Source of the DNA: Haliscomenobacter sp.
GTDB taxonomy: Bacteria > Bacteroidota > Bacteroidia > Chitinophagales > Saprospiraceae
DNA: 33,752 bases
Assembly: GCF_016718685.1 (NCBI RefSeq)
Contig: NZ_JADKCX010000085.1
Span: 1-33,752 of the forward strand
Direction of reading: 5' to 3'
Shown here: piece by piece, positions 7,671 to 15,673 of the stretch
Layout: each line of letters opens with the position of its first letter
How positions within the stretch are numbered: the first letter of the stretch is position 1
Made by a program: the position numbers and the translations under genes
The notes under the pieces: model-generated
Databases searched by the model: none
What the model saw: the letters and a program-made list of their open reading frames with translations, nothing else
What the model was told of the DNA's origin: nothing

Positions 7671-8622
7671 TCACCTCTTCCTTCCGCAACAAAAATCCCG
7701 GTCTCCCCTTCACCTCCTCATAAATTCTCCAAATGTATTCCGCTACGATCCCCAAACAAAACAACACTAGACCGTTAAAAAAGGCCACCAGGGTAATGAT
7801 CGTGGTCCAACCCGGTACTTCAAAGCCGAACAAACGGCTTTCAGCAAAAAATCGCGCGTAAATCAACAAGGGAATGGCCAAAAGACACAATAGGGAAATA
7901 CCCAACCCCATGTACGTAATGGCCAGAATCGGAAAAGAAGAAGAAGCAAAAAAAGTATCTTTCGCCAAACGCACCTTTTTTTTCCAGGTCCAGCGGGATT
8001 TGCCAGGACGTGAGGGGCGATCAAAAGGTATAAAGACCGGGTCAAACCCCAAACGCAATACCTCCACTACCGCTGAAGTATGAATGGGATGAATGCGCGT
8101 ATTCATGATGTCGATGATCTCACGATCAGCAAAAAAGGCATCGGCACCACCCGGCGGGAAGGTCACCTCCGAGAGAGCGTTCATGATGCGGTAATAAGTA
8201 CTGGAAAACAAATCGTTCAACCAGCCATCATTGCGCGAGCTACGGTATGAAATGACCAGTTTATGGCCTTTCTCCCAAAGTCGATAACTCTCCACCAAAG
8301 TTTCCAACGGACGCTGCAGGTCGTCGGGCATAAAGCTAATACAAGCACCACGACAGACCGACATGCCCGCAAACTGCACATACGGAGAGGTATAATTGCG
8401 GCTCATGCGAAAGGGGCGTATCCGGGAATCTTCAGCGGCCAGGGTTTTCATCACTTCCCAGGTATCGTCTTTTGAGCCATCATCGATGATGAGCATTTCG
8501 AAGGGAATCTGTGCGGTGTCCAGGCAATTGCGGATGGCTTCATATGCAGGGCGGAGGCGTTTGGCGCTGTTAAAAGCCGGAATCAATAAAGAAAGCAGTT
8601 TTGGGTGGTGTGCGGTGTCCAT
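7642..8622 (-). CDS. Membrane-anchored family 2 glycosyltransferase (DPM/GtrB-like)
   Basis: 326 residues. The GT-A domain begins LSLLIPAFNSAKRL, with IIDDGSKDDTW at 45-55. It then has SRNYTSP and a block like the GtrB/ArnC family (SYRSSRNDGW; RPGKSRWTWKKKVRLAKDT). Two C-terminal transmembrane helices lie at about 231-257 and 272-298, followed by a short basic tail. Such enzymes move a sugar from a nucleotide donor to polyprenyl phosphate. The usual DADLQDP metal motif reads MPDDLQRP (98-105), so one acidic residue is displaced; activity cannot be judged from this. The tail SEKRKENSE and the stop are encoded by an intergenic repeat. It is 24 nt downstream of the MFS gene, probably cotranscribed. 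Confidence 0.88.
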   Translation of the reverse strand: MDTAHHPKLLSLLIPAFNSAKRLRPAYEAIRNCLDTAQIPFEMLIIDDGSKDDTWEVMKTLAAEDSRIRPFRMSRNYTSPYVQFAGMSVCRGACISFMPDDLQRPLETLVESYRLWEKGHKLVISYRSSRNDGWLNDLFSSTYYRIMNALSEVTFPPGGADAFFADREIIDIMNTRIHPIHTSAVVEVLRLGFDPVFIPFDRPSRPGKSRWTWKKKVRLAKDTFFASSSFPILAITYMGLGISLLCLLAIPLLIYARFFAESRLFGFEVPGWTTIITLVAFFNGLVLFCLGIVAEYIWRIYEEVKGRPGFLLRKEEVSEKRKENSE

Positions 8623-8646
8623 GGAACTAGGAATTATTAAGCTATT

Positions 8647-9864
8647 CTATATTTTTAATCCCTTCAAAGACTGAATGATCCAAAGCCAACTCAGAAAAAT
8701 CAACAAAGCCCCCATCCAAAACGGTGCACCCGGCAATTGAATCGGCGCAGCGGCGGAGGTAAAATACGCAAATAAATTGGTCATAATCAAGGGGCCAACT
8801 ACTGAGGTTAAACTCATCACGCTGGTCAGGGCCCCCCGCAGTTCTCCTTGTTCATTCATGGGCACTTGATTGGACATCACTCCTTGCAAGGCGGGCATGG
8901 CAATGCCCCCCAATGAAGCAATGACCGTAATGGCAAACATCATCCAACCCTGATCCGCCAAGGCATACAATACAAAACCAATCGAATACAACAACAGCCC
9001 AAAGGAAATGGAGCGAAAATTCCCCAAGCGAGGAATCAGGGCACGGGTAAGTCCTCCTTGTACTACTGCTGCCATCACCCCCACAAAACCCAAGGACAGG
9101 CCGACCATTTTTTCGGTCCAGGAAAATTTATCCATACAGTAATAGGTCCAGGTGCTTTGGGTGGCAAACCCGGCAATCATGATCAAAATATTGGGAAAAA
9201 CCAGCCCTAGTACGATCGGGTACCGACGCAAGTTCAGCAATGAATTGATCGGATTGGAACGCGACCATTCAAATTTACGGCGATTTTCCGGCTGAAGCGA
9301 CTCGGGTAAAATGAAGTAGCCGTACAAGCAGTTGAGCAAAGCAAGCCCAGCGGATACAAAAAATGGCACCCTGGCGCCGTAAGTCCCCAAAAACCCGCCC
9401 AGCACCGGACCCAAGATGAAACCCAGGCCGAAAGCAGCTCCAATCAAACCAAAATTCTGTGCACGTTTTTCTGGAGGGCTGACGTCGGCAATGTAGGCTC
9501 CAGCAGCCGTAAAACTTGCACCCGTAATACCCGCAATGACCCGCCCAAAAAACAACCAGCCAATGGTGGGCGCAAACCCAAGGATGATGTAGTCGATGCC
9601 AAAACCAAACAAGGAAAAAAGCAGGATAGGTCTGCGGCCATATTGGTCACTCAGTCCACCCAAGATGGGCGAAAAAAAGAATTGCATGGCAGCATACGCA
9701 AAAACCATCCAGCCGCCGTAACGCGCTGCCGAACTGAGACCTTCCCCGCTGAGTTCCATAATGAGTTTGGGCATCACCGGGATGATGATGCCTAAACCAA
9801 TTACATCAATCAGCATCGTAATAAAAATGAAAGTTAGGGCAGATCCTTGTCGTTTTTCGCTCAT
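8647..9864 (-). CDS. MFS transporter, TCR/Tet-like drug:H+ antiporter family
   Basis: 405 residues with about twelve hydrophobic helices. The major-facilitator motif A appears after helix 2 as GGLSDQYGRRPILL. The motif in helix 5 (GFILGPVLGGFLG) is typical of drug:proton antiporters of the TetA/TCR type. The start MSEKRQGSALTFIFITMLIDVIG fits the usual short cytoplasmic N-terminus. The substrate is unknown, and a resistance role should not be assumed because many such proteins are housekeeping exporters. It is followed by the glycosyltransferase. Upstream lies the 159-bp inverted-repeat element. Confidence 0.88.
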   Translation of the reverse strand: MSEKRQGSALTFIFITMLIDVIGLGIIIPVMPKLIMELSGEGLSSAARYGGWMVFAYAAMQFFFSPILGGLSDQYGRRPILLFSLFGFGIDYIILGFAPTIGWLFFGRVIAGITGASFTAAGAYIADVSPPEKRAQNFGLIGAAFGLGFILGPVLGGFLGTYGARVPFFVSAGLALLNCLYGYFILPESLQPENRRKFEWSRSNPINSLLNLRRYPIVLGLVFPNILIMIAGFATQSTWTYYCMDKFSWTEKMVGLSLGFVGVMAAVVQGGLTRALIPRLGNFRSISFGLLLYSIGFVLYALADQGWMMFAITVIASLGGIAMPALQGVMSNQVPMNEQGELRGALTSVMSLTSVVGPLIMTNLFAYFTSAAAPIQLPGAPFWMGALLIFLSWLWIIQSLKGLKI

Positions 9865-9877
9865 GTATGTTGTGTTT

Positions 9878-10036
9878 TACCCCGCACGGGAAGACCAGGT
9901 GATTTTTGTCTCTTTCTTTTTTCGCCCTGCCGCGTTGCAAATGCTCGCCGTAGCTTTGGCTACGTCTGCGCTTTGCGCCTTGCAGGTCAAAAAAATAAAT
10001 TCGCCAAAATTTCACCTGCCCTGCCCGCGCGGGGTA
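9878..10036. repeat. 159-bp element with 25-nt terminal inverted repeats (MITE-like)
   Basis: The left arm 9878-9902 (starting TACCCCGCACGGG) pairs with the right arm 10012-10036 (ending CCCGCGCGGGGTA) at 21 of 25 positions. The interior is also self-complementary: CGTAGC and GCTACG flank a short central loop, with CCTGC/GCAGG further out. The whole element could fold into one long hairpin. It carries no open reading frame of note. It lies between the sucD stop and the MFS start. A mobile MITE or a REP-type element are both possible. Confidence 0.6.
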
Positions 10037-10086
10037 TTCAAATGGTCAATTTAAGGCGCAGCCTGCAAGATAACCAGCATAAACAA

Positions 10087-10126
10087 TTGAAGCGCAAAGA
10101 CGCGACACCGCACCCTTACGCTTCAA
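10087..10126. repeat. Hairpin downstream of sucD
   Basis: TTGAAGCG (10087-10094) is complementary to CGCTTCAA (10119-10126) with a 24-nt loop, starting 22 nt downstream of the sucD stop. There is no good T-tract, so it could be a weak terminator or a 3' stabilising stem. The rest of the gap 10037-10147 shows nothing else. Confidence 0.35.
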
Positions 10127-10147
10127 ACAATTATCAAGCAGTGATGC

Positions 10148-11020
10148 TTATCTTCCCAGTGCTTTCAACACGGTAGTTCCCAAGTCAGCTGGAGATTTCA
10201 CGACGTGAATGCCACACTCTTCCAGAATTTTCATTTTGGCCTCAGCAGTGTCATCATCGCCACCAATGATGGCACCCGCGTGCCCCATTTTACGGCCTTT
10301 AGGAGCCGTCTGACCGGCGATAAACCCTACAACGGGCTTGGTACCAAAAGCTTTCACGTAACGCGCTGCTTCAGCTTCCATACCCCCACCAATTTCACCA
10401 ATCATGATGATGGCTTCGGTTTCGGGGTCGTTCATCAGGAGTTCAACCGCTTCTTTGGTGGAAGTACCCACGATGGGGTCGCCACCAATACCGATACAAG
10501 TGGATTGACCCAAACCAGCTTTGGTCACCTGATCTACCGCTTCGTAGGTTAATGTACCCGAGCGGGAAACGATGCCAATGGTGCCTTTTTTGTGGATGAA
10601 GCCGGGCATGATGCCACACTTGGCTTCATCAGGAGTAATCACACCAGGGCAGTTGGGGCCGATCAAGCGGCAATCGCGGGTCGCGATATAGGCTTTCACT
10701 TTCACCATGTCTTGTACCGGAATACCCTCGGTGATGCAAATGATGACTTTGATGCCCGCATCGGCAGCCTCCATTATGGCATCGGCAGCAAAAGCGGGTG
10801 GTACAAAGATGACGGATACATCCGCACCGCCCAATTTCACGGCTTGCTCAACGGTATCCCAAACCGGCTTGTCCAAATGGGTCGTTCCTCCTTTGCCGGG
10901 AGTAACCCCACCAATCAAATTTGTTTTGTATTCCAACATTTGGGTGGCATGGAACGTACCTTCCTTGCCAGTGAATCCCTGTACGATGATCCGGGAATCC
11001 TTATTAACGAGAACCGCCAT
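10148..11020 (-). CDS. sucD: Succinyl-CoA synthetase (succinate-CoA ligase) alpha subunit
   Basis: 290 residues, the normal length. The N-terminal CoA-binding Rossmann domain opens MAVLVNKDSRIIVQGFTGKEG. The ligase domain carries GHAGAIIGG with the phospho-histidine at residue 247 and the segment RLIGPNCPGVI. With SucC it converts succinyl-CoA to succinate with ATP/GTP formation in the TCA cycle. The beta subunit gene is not in the window, which is common in Bacteroidota. The gene is separated from the DivIC-like gene by a tandem-repeat hairpin. Confidence 0.97.
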   Translation of the reverse strand: MAVLVNKDSRIIVQGFTGKEGTFHATQMLEYKTNLIGGVTPGKGGTTHLDKPVWDTVEQAVKLGGADVSVIFVPPAFAADAIMEAADAGIKVIICITEGIPVQDMVKVKAYIATRDCRLIGPNCPGVITPDEAKCGIMPGFIHKKGTIGIVSRSGTLTYEAVDQVTKAGLGQSTCIGIGGDPIVGTSTKEAVELLMNDPETEAIIMIGEIGGGMEAEAARYVKAFGTKPVVGFIAGQTAPKGRKMGHAGAIIGGDDDTAEAKMKILEECGIHVVKSPADLGTTVLKALGR

Positions 11021-11037
11021 AAACCTTATAGTTTTTT

Positions 11038-11114
11038 GGGTTCGGGGGTTCGGGGTTCGGGGGTTCGGGAGTAGCTAACCCTCGAACCCTCGAACCACCG
11101 AACCTTCGAACCCC
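11038..11114. repeat. Hairpin made of tandem GGTTCGGG-type octamers
   Basis: The left arm (11038-11072) is a run of GGGTTCGG/GGGGTTCGG units. The right arm (11079-11114) is a run of CCCTCGAACC/ACCGAACC units. They are separated by about 6 nt containing TAGCTA. Both arms are low-complexity tandem repeats and complementary in several registers. It fills the sucD/DivIC gap and ends 3 nt from the stop codon of the DivIC-like gene (11118). A sibling with the same units is at 29072-29151. Confidence 0.85.
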
Positions 11115-11117
11115 GTT

Positions 11118-11426
11118 TTATTTCTCTTCTTCAATGATAAACACATCCTCCCCTTCCTTTTTCATGTAGTACTTCTCCCGGGCAAACTGCTCACCATTTT
11201 TCTGGAGGTTTTTGCGTTGCCGCTCTGCCTCCTGGATTTTTTTGGCGTAGTAAGCCTTATCCTGCTCCAATTTGTCCTTGGTTTTTTGCAATCTCCACTG
11301 GGTGATTACATCGTGTTTGTCGATGAAAATCATCCAAAAAAAGAAGACGGTCAACAACAAGATGTACCGATTCCGAAAAGGTGCCGGAATCAGGTTGACA
11401 AAGGGTTGGAGTGGGTTCGCGCTCAT
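11118..11426 (-). CDS. DivIC/FtsB-like septum formation initiator protein
   Basis: 102 residues. There is one N-terminal transmembrane helix (about 20-36, RYILLLTVFFFWMIFI), then a charged coiled coil (about 45-85) and the family's closing segment REKYYMKKEGEDVFIIEE. This is the layout of bitopic FtsB/DivIC division proteins that bridge to FtsL and FtsQ at the septum. It follows eno, a pairing seen in other Bacteroidota. The 87-nt palindrome separates it from eno. Confidence 0.88.
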   Translation of the reverse strand: MSANPLQPFVNLIPAPFRNRYILLLTVFFFWMIFIDKHDVITQWRLQKTKDKLEQDKAYYAKKIQEAERQRKNLQKNGEQFAREKYYMKKEGEDVFIIEEEK

Positions 11427-11441
11427 GAAATTGGATTTATC

Positions 11442-11528
11442 AGACTAGTTGTAACGGGTGACTACTTGGCTCAAAAATGGTCTTTTTCCTTTATTTTTGA
11501 CCTCAAGTGCTCCCGTTAGAACTAGTCT
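11442..11528. repeat. 87-nt nested near-palindrome overlapping the eno stop codon
   Basis: AGACTAGTT (11442-11450) pairs with AACTAGTCT (11520-11528). Inside it TAACGGG (11452-11458) pairs with CCCGTTA (11512-11518), then CTTG with CAAG, then TCAAAAAT (11471-11478) with ATTTTTGA (11493-11500). The central loop is about 14 nt. The whole eno/DivIC gap is therefore one long stem. The outer right arm contains the first two bases of the eno TAG complement (11527-11529). It may be a terminator-like 3' stem or a small mobile palindrome. Confidence 0.75.
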
Positions 11529-12819
11529 ACTTTTTCCAGCGGAAGATATCTGCCCCTGGATAAACTGCTGCTTCAGCCAATTCTTCCTCAATGCGGAGCA
11601 ATTGGTTGTATTTAGCGACCCGGTCAGAACGAGACAAAGAGCCCGTTTTGATCTGTCCGGTATTCAATGCAACGGCCAAATCGGCGATGGTAGTATCTTC
11701 CGTTTCGCCGGAACGGTGGCTCATCACGGAAGTATACGCATTGCGGGTTGCGAGATCAACTGCCTGGATGGTTTCGGTCAAGGTGCCAATTTGGTTGACT
11801 TTCACCAAAATTGAATTGGCTGCACGCAGATCGATGCCACGGCGCAAGCGCTTGGTGTTGGTTACAAAGAAGTCGTCACCCACAATTTGCAAGCGACTGC
11901 CCAATACCCTGGTCATTTCTACCCAGGTATCCCAGTCATCTTCAGCCAAACCGTCTTCGATCGAAACGATGGGGTATTTGTCCAACCAGCCTTTCCAGTA
12001 ACCAACCATTTCTCCTGAGGTCAGTTTGTCGCCGCTGGATTTGTGGAAGTGGTATACTTTTTCTTCTTCGTTATAAAACTCGGAAGCCGCAGCGTCCATG
12101 GCGATGAAGATGTCTTCGCCGGGGCGGTAGCCTGCTACTTCAATGGCTTTCAGTACAATTTCAATGGCCTCTTCGTTGGATTTGATGTTGGGGGCAAAAC
12201 CACCTTCATCACCCACGTTCGTTGAGTAACCACTTTTTTTCAATACATTTTTAAGGTGGTGGAAAACCTCCGCACCCCAACGCAGTGCCTCCGAAAAAGT
12301 AGGCGCACCGGTAGGCATGATCATGAATTCCTGAAAATCGATGCTGTTGTCGGCGTGTGACCCCCCATTGAGGATGTTCATCATGGGGACGGGCAGCGTG
12401 GTGGCATTTACCCCACCGATGTAGCGGTACAAGGATTGTCCGCTGGCTTCTGCGGCTGCTTTGGCTACGGCCATCGAAACCCCCAGGATGGCGTTGGCCC
12501 CCAGTTTGCCTTTATTTTCGGTACCATCCAGCTCGATGAGCAGTTTATCGATGTAAACTTGCTCCATCGCGTCGAGGCCAATCAGTTCGTCAGCAATTTC
12601 TTCGATGACGTTGCTAACGGCTTTATTGACACCTTTGCCCAGGTACTGGCTTTTGTCATTGTCACGGAGCTCCACAGCTTCATGTTTACCAGTAGAAGCG
12701 CCTGAAGGGACGGCGGCGCGGCCAAAATAGCCGTCTTCGGTGGTTACTTCTACTTCTACCGTTGGGTTGCCGCGGGAGTCGAGGATCTGCCGGGCGTGAA
12801 CATCAACAATGGTACTCAT
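11527..12819 (-). CDS. eno: Enolase
   Basis: 430 residues, the usual length for bacterial enolase. The N-terminus IVDVHARQILDSRGNPTVEVEV, the loop SGASTGKHEAVELRD, the metal/substrate regions (MNILNGGSHADN, SIEDGLAEDDWDTW, QIVGDDFFVTN) and SHRSGETEDTTIADL are all intact. It interconverts 2-phosphoglycerate and phosphoenolpyruvate in the cytoplasm. It follows carA. The order rplQ-carA-eno is common in Bacteroidota. The TAG stop falls inside a long palindrome. Confidence 0.98.
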   Translation of the reverse strand: MSTIVDVHARQILDSRGNPTVEVEVTTEDGYFGRAAVPSGASTGKHEAVELRDNDKSQYLGKGVNKAVSNVIEEIADELIGLDAMEQVYIDKLLIELDGTENKGKLGANAILGVSMAVAKAAAEASGQSLYRYIGGVNATTLPVPMMNILNGGSHADNSIDFQEFMIMPTGAPTFSEALRWGAEVFHHLKNVLKKSGYSTNVGDEGGFAPNIKSNEEAIEIVLKAIEVAGYRPGEDIFIAMDAAASEFYNEEEKVYHFHKSSGDKLTSGEMVGYWKGWLDKYPIVSIEDGLAEDDWDTWVEMTRVLGSRLQIVGDDFFVTNTKRLRRGIDLRAANSILVKVNQIGTLTETIQAVDLATRNAYTSVMSHRSGETEDTTIADLAVALNTGQIKTGSLSRSDRVAKYNQLLRIEEELAEAAVYPGADIFRWKK

Positions 12820-12850
12820 AAGTCCTTGTGTTGTTTGGTGAAAAAGGTGC

Positions 12851-12900
12851 GCCGAATCCCTTCGGCAAGTGTGTTTATTAGACTTGTCGCAACAAGTCTA
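12851..12900. repeat. Two small hairpins between carA and eno
   Basis: TAGACTTGT (12879-12887) and ACAAGTCTA (12892-12900) form a perfect 9-bp stem with a CGCA loop. Its outer edge is the TAG stop of carA. Next to it GCCGAA (12851-12856) and TTCGGC (12861-12866) form a second 6-bp stem. No T-run follows, so read-through into eno is likely. Confidence 0.65.
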
Positions 12901-14010
12901 TTGCATCATTTTGATGAAATCATCAAAAAGGTAACGTGCGTCGTGTGGCCCGGGTGCTGCCTCCGGGTGATATTGTACCGAGAAGGCTTTTTTACCTTTT
13001 ACCCGAATGCCTTCAATGGTTTCGTCATTGAGGTTGATGTGGGTAATTTCTACCCGCTCATTTGCTTTGATGGCCTGGGGATCTACCGCAAAACCGTGGT
13101 TTTGGCTGGTGATTTCACAATGCCCGGTGAGCAAATTTTTGACCGGATGGTTGATGCCCCGGTGGCCGTTGAACATCTTGTACGTAGGGATGTCCAGGGC
13201 AAGTGCCAATAGTTGATGCCCCAAACAGATGCCAAAAATTGGCTTTTCTTGCTGGAGAATCTCTTTGGCAGTCGTGATGGCATAATCCATGGCCGCAGGG
13301 TCGCCAGGGCCGTTGGAAAAGAAAAAGCCATCGGGATTAAAAGCCTGGAGTTCAGCCAAGCCGGTTTTGGCCGGAAATACCTTGAGGTAACAGCCGCGTT
13401 CGGCCATACACTCCAGAATATTGCGCTTGGTGCCAAAGTCCAGCACAGCGACTTTGTGCTTGGCCGCAGGGTCCCCAATCAGGTAAGGTTCAGTGGTGCT
13501 CACTTTTGAAGCCAATTCCAAACCATCCATCGAAGGCACTTTTGCCAACTGTTTCTTCAATGCTGCAATATCCAAATTTTCGGAAGAAATGATGGCATTC
13601 ATGGCACCTTTATCGCGGATGTGGCGCACAATAGCGCGGGTATCCACGTCAGAGATGCCTACCAGGCCTTCTTTTTCGAAATAATCCTGGATATCGTCGT
13701 CGGCTTGCTCGCGGGAATACTGGATGGTGAAGTTTTTGCAGATGAGCCCGGCAATTTTGATGCTGCTGGATTCTACTTCACTGGTTTTGGTGCCGTAATT
13801 GCCAATGTGGGCATTGGTGGTCACCAACAATTGACCGAAATAGGAAGGATCCGTAAAAATTTCCTGGTAGCCCGTCATGCCGGTGTTGAAGCAGATTTCT
13901 CCGGTGGTGGTGCCAATCTTGCCAGCGGCTTTGCCGTGGTAAACAGTACCATCTTCCAGTAACAGGATTGCAGGGGTATAGTTGGGTTCCTTACTGAACT
14001 TATGTTCCAT
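12898..14010 (-). CDS. carA: Carbamoyl-phosphate synthase small (glutaminase) subunit
   Basis: 370 residues. The N-terminal CPSase small-chain domain (ILLLEDGTVYHGKAAG; FNTGMTGYQEIFTDPSY) is followed by a class I glutamine amidotransferase domain. The triad is C262 in GICLGHQ, with H348 and E350 in YHPEAAPGPHD. It supplies ammonia from glutamine to CarB for arginine and pyrimidine synthesis. CarB is not in the window. A TAATTTTG box lies just upstream. The gene lies near rplQ, its usual Bacteroidota neighbour, but here a plus-strand gene intervenes. Confidence 0.97.
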   Translation of the reverse strand: MEHKFSKEPNYTPAILLLEDGTVYHGKAAGKIGTTTGEICFNTGMTGYQEIFTDPSYFGQLLVTTNAHIGNYGTKTSEVESSSIKIAGLICKNFTIQYSREQADDDIQDYFEKEGLVGISDVDTRAIVRHIRDKGAMNAIISSENLDIAALKKQLAKVPSMDGLELASKVSTTEPYLIGDPAAKHKVAVLDFGTKRNILECMAERGCYLKVFPAKTGLAELQAFNPDGFFFSNGPGDPAAMDYAITTAKEILQQEKPIFGICLGHQLLALALDIPTYKMFNGHRGINHPVKNLLTGHCEITSQNHGFAVDPQAIKANERVEITHINLNDETIEGIRVKGKKAFSVQYHPEAAPGPHDARYLFDDFIKMMQ

Positions 14011-14026
14011 CTTCTCAATTTGGCTG

Positions 14027-14034
14027 CAAAATTA
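14027..14034 (-). promoter_or_regulatory. Candidate -7 promoter element for carA
   Basis: The minus strand reads TAATTTTG (TAnnTTTG), 16 nt upstream of the carA ATG. The position suits a short leader. No clear -33 TTTG is visible. The rest of the divergent gap 14035-14267 shows no gene, and I found no exact TAnnTTTG for the plus-strand gene. Confidence 0.45.
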
Positions 14035-14267
14035 ATGATTGATTGGGAAAGTGAAGCGATAAAATGAAAGATTGAGGATTTTTTTTTCGTAACCAGTTGA
14101 ATGTGAAAACCTGGTTGGAGAATTCCACGTTTCGGACGAGTATAAATCCCGGACCGGAACGAAGCAGAAAAAATTAGTGCGATTTACAACCCGGGCAGAC
14201 TAAAATTTGTCGAATGCACAAATGAACTACTCCACCTATTTTGACCTACCATCCTAAATCACATTAA

Positions 14268-15506
14268 ATGATGAAATTTTTTAGTGCCTTACTCATCATC
14301 CAGTTGTGGATGGCCACCTCCACCCAGGCGCAATGGCTGCAAGTACCGAACATACCCGCCGAACCCATTCTGGCACTCTTCAGCGAGGGGAATGACCTGT
14401 ACGCCGCTGGCGCCAACCGAATCTATCATTCCAAGGATGGCGGTACCAGCTGGTCAACATCCGCCATCATCCATCAGGATGAAGATGAAATAACCGATCT
14501 GGTGGTGGTTGATGGGATCATTTATGCAGCAATGATCCAGGATGGTTGCTACATCAGCACCGATGGAGGAAAAAACTGGCAAAAAAACAACGCCGGGCTA
14601 ACTGGACTGGGAGCGACCAACCTTTCTGCACTAGCCGTTCGTGGCGACAAGATTTATGTGGCCACGATTGGTGCTGGTGTCTTCGTAAAGCCTCTCGCTA
14701 ATCCGTTGGCACCCTGGTCACCTTTCAACACCAACATCCCCTGGAGTAATGTACAGAGCTTAATTGCCGATGGAAACCAGTTACTGGCCGGGGCAGGAGC
14801 CAATGCAACCTTGTCCCGCAATTCTGCCAGTTCAGCAACCTGGAGTGAACACTCTTTTGACCGGTTCAATGGCCAAATCAACCTTTTTTTAGACGCTACC
14901 CGCAGCGGACAGGTGCTACTCGGAGCGGGTTCGCAGGGTCTCTACCGCAGCACTGATGATGGGGTAAAGTGGACTCATTTCAATCCGGGAGTAGGACTAG
15001 TGGAACGCGTACGTTTCGCCAACTGGCATGGGCAGGTCGTGGCTTTACTGACTAAACCTAACGGCAGCTTTCTGCGCAATACCACCGACACGGGACAAAC
15101 CTGGTCGGCCTTCCCATTGGCCCCTCCAAAAAACGGGCTTGGATTTGACCTGCTCGCACAGGGAGGCAAACTGTTTTATGCTGCTTCCAATGGCTTGTGG
15201 TCGTTGTCAGCAACGGTTGCCGCTCGTGAACCAAAAGAGCCGGAAATGAGCTTGGGACAGAGTTTTCCGAATCCTACGGTGGATGGCTTTGCCCGTATTC
15301 CGTTCTCTTTGCGTATCAGTCAGAACGTAAGTCTGGCAGTAATCGACCTGCAAGGAAGGGTCATTCGTAAGCTGAGCTTGGGACGGCTCCTGGCCGGGCC
15401 TCATGAGTTCACCATTGACCTGAATGGTGTAGCTGCGGGAATGTACACTTATGTTTTAAGATCGGAGGATGAACTTCAGGTGCAGCGAATGATAGTGCTT
15501 CATTAA
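14268..15506 (+). CDS. Secreted Asp-box (BNR) beta-propeller protein with T9SS type A sorting domain
   Basis: 412 residues. A signal peptide covers about 1-20 (MMKFFSALLIIQLWMATSTQ, cleavage near AQA/Q). Four Asp-box motifs S/T-x-D-x-G-x-x-W lie at 55-62 (SKDGGTSW), 97-104 (STDGGKNW), 228-235 (STDDGVKW) and 272-279 (TTDTGQTW), each at a blade edge of a sialidase/YCF48-like propeller. The C-terminal ~85 residues (from SLGQSFPNPTVDG to RMIVLH) are a T9SS sorting domain, so it should cross the outer membrane and be released or surface-attached. No catalytic residues of sialidase are obvious, so a binding or structural role is as likely. It sits alone on the plus strand between carA and rplQ. Confidence 0.88.
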   Translation: MMKFFSALLIIQLWMATSTQAQWLQVPNIPAEPILALFSEGNDLYAAGANRIYHSKDGGTSWSTSAIIHQDEDEITDLVVVDGIIYAAMIQDGCYISTDGGKNWQKNNAGLTGLGATNLSALAVRGDKIYVATIGAGVFVKPLANPLAPWSPFNTNIPWSNVQSLIADGNQLLAGAGANATLSRNSASSATWSEHSFDRFNGQINLFLDATRSGQVLLGAGSQGLYRSTDDGVKWTHFNPGVGLVERVRFANWHGQVVALLTKPNGSFLRNTTDTGQTWSAFPLAPPKNGLGFDLLAQGGKLFYAASNGLWSLSATVAAREPKEPEMSLGQSFPNPTVDGFARIPFSLRISQNVSLAVIDLQGRVIRKLSLGRLLAGPHEFTIDLNGVAAGMYTYVLRSEDELQVQRMIVLH

Positions 15507-15518
15507 CGAAGCACTATC
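15491..15518. repeat. Perfect 11-bp hairpin with the stop codon in its loop
   Basis: GATAGTGCTTC (15491-15501) and GAAGCACTATC (15508-15518) flank a 6-nt loop ATTAAC. The loop contains the TAA stop (15504-15506) of the T9SS protein gene. It may serve as a terminator stem (followed by only a weak GCTAAAAATC) or a translation-end structure. Confidence 0.75.
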
Positions 15519-15613
15519 GCTAAAAATCAAGGCACCAAAATCACTATCCTGCCTTGTAACAACGCTCTGCTCTGGATACGCCATTTCAAAATTAGCCACA
15601 CCCTATTCACAAC

Positions 15614-15647
15614 AAAAAAGGCGACACCAGATTTCTCCAGCGTCGCC
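15614..15647 (-). terminator. Intrinsic terminator of the ribosomal superoperon (after rplQ)
   Basis: On the minus strand GGCGAC pairs with GTCGCC (plus-strand positions 15642-15647 and 15620-15625), with an additional inner CTGG-rich loop. A run of six T follows (complement of 15614-15619). It starts 26 nt downstream of the rplQ stop. The plus strand has only a weaker CCCCTTTTC tail, so it may partly terminate the convergent T9SS gene too. Confidence 0.8.
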
Positions 15648-15673
15648 CCTTTTCAGAACAAACAACAATTGGC

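Noticed and set aside
8647..9864. Calling the MFS protein a tetracycline-resistance gene
   Set aside because: Family motifs show a drug:proton antiporter type, but substrate cannot be read from them and there is no TetR-type regulator nearby.
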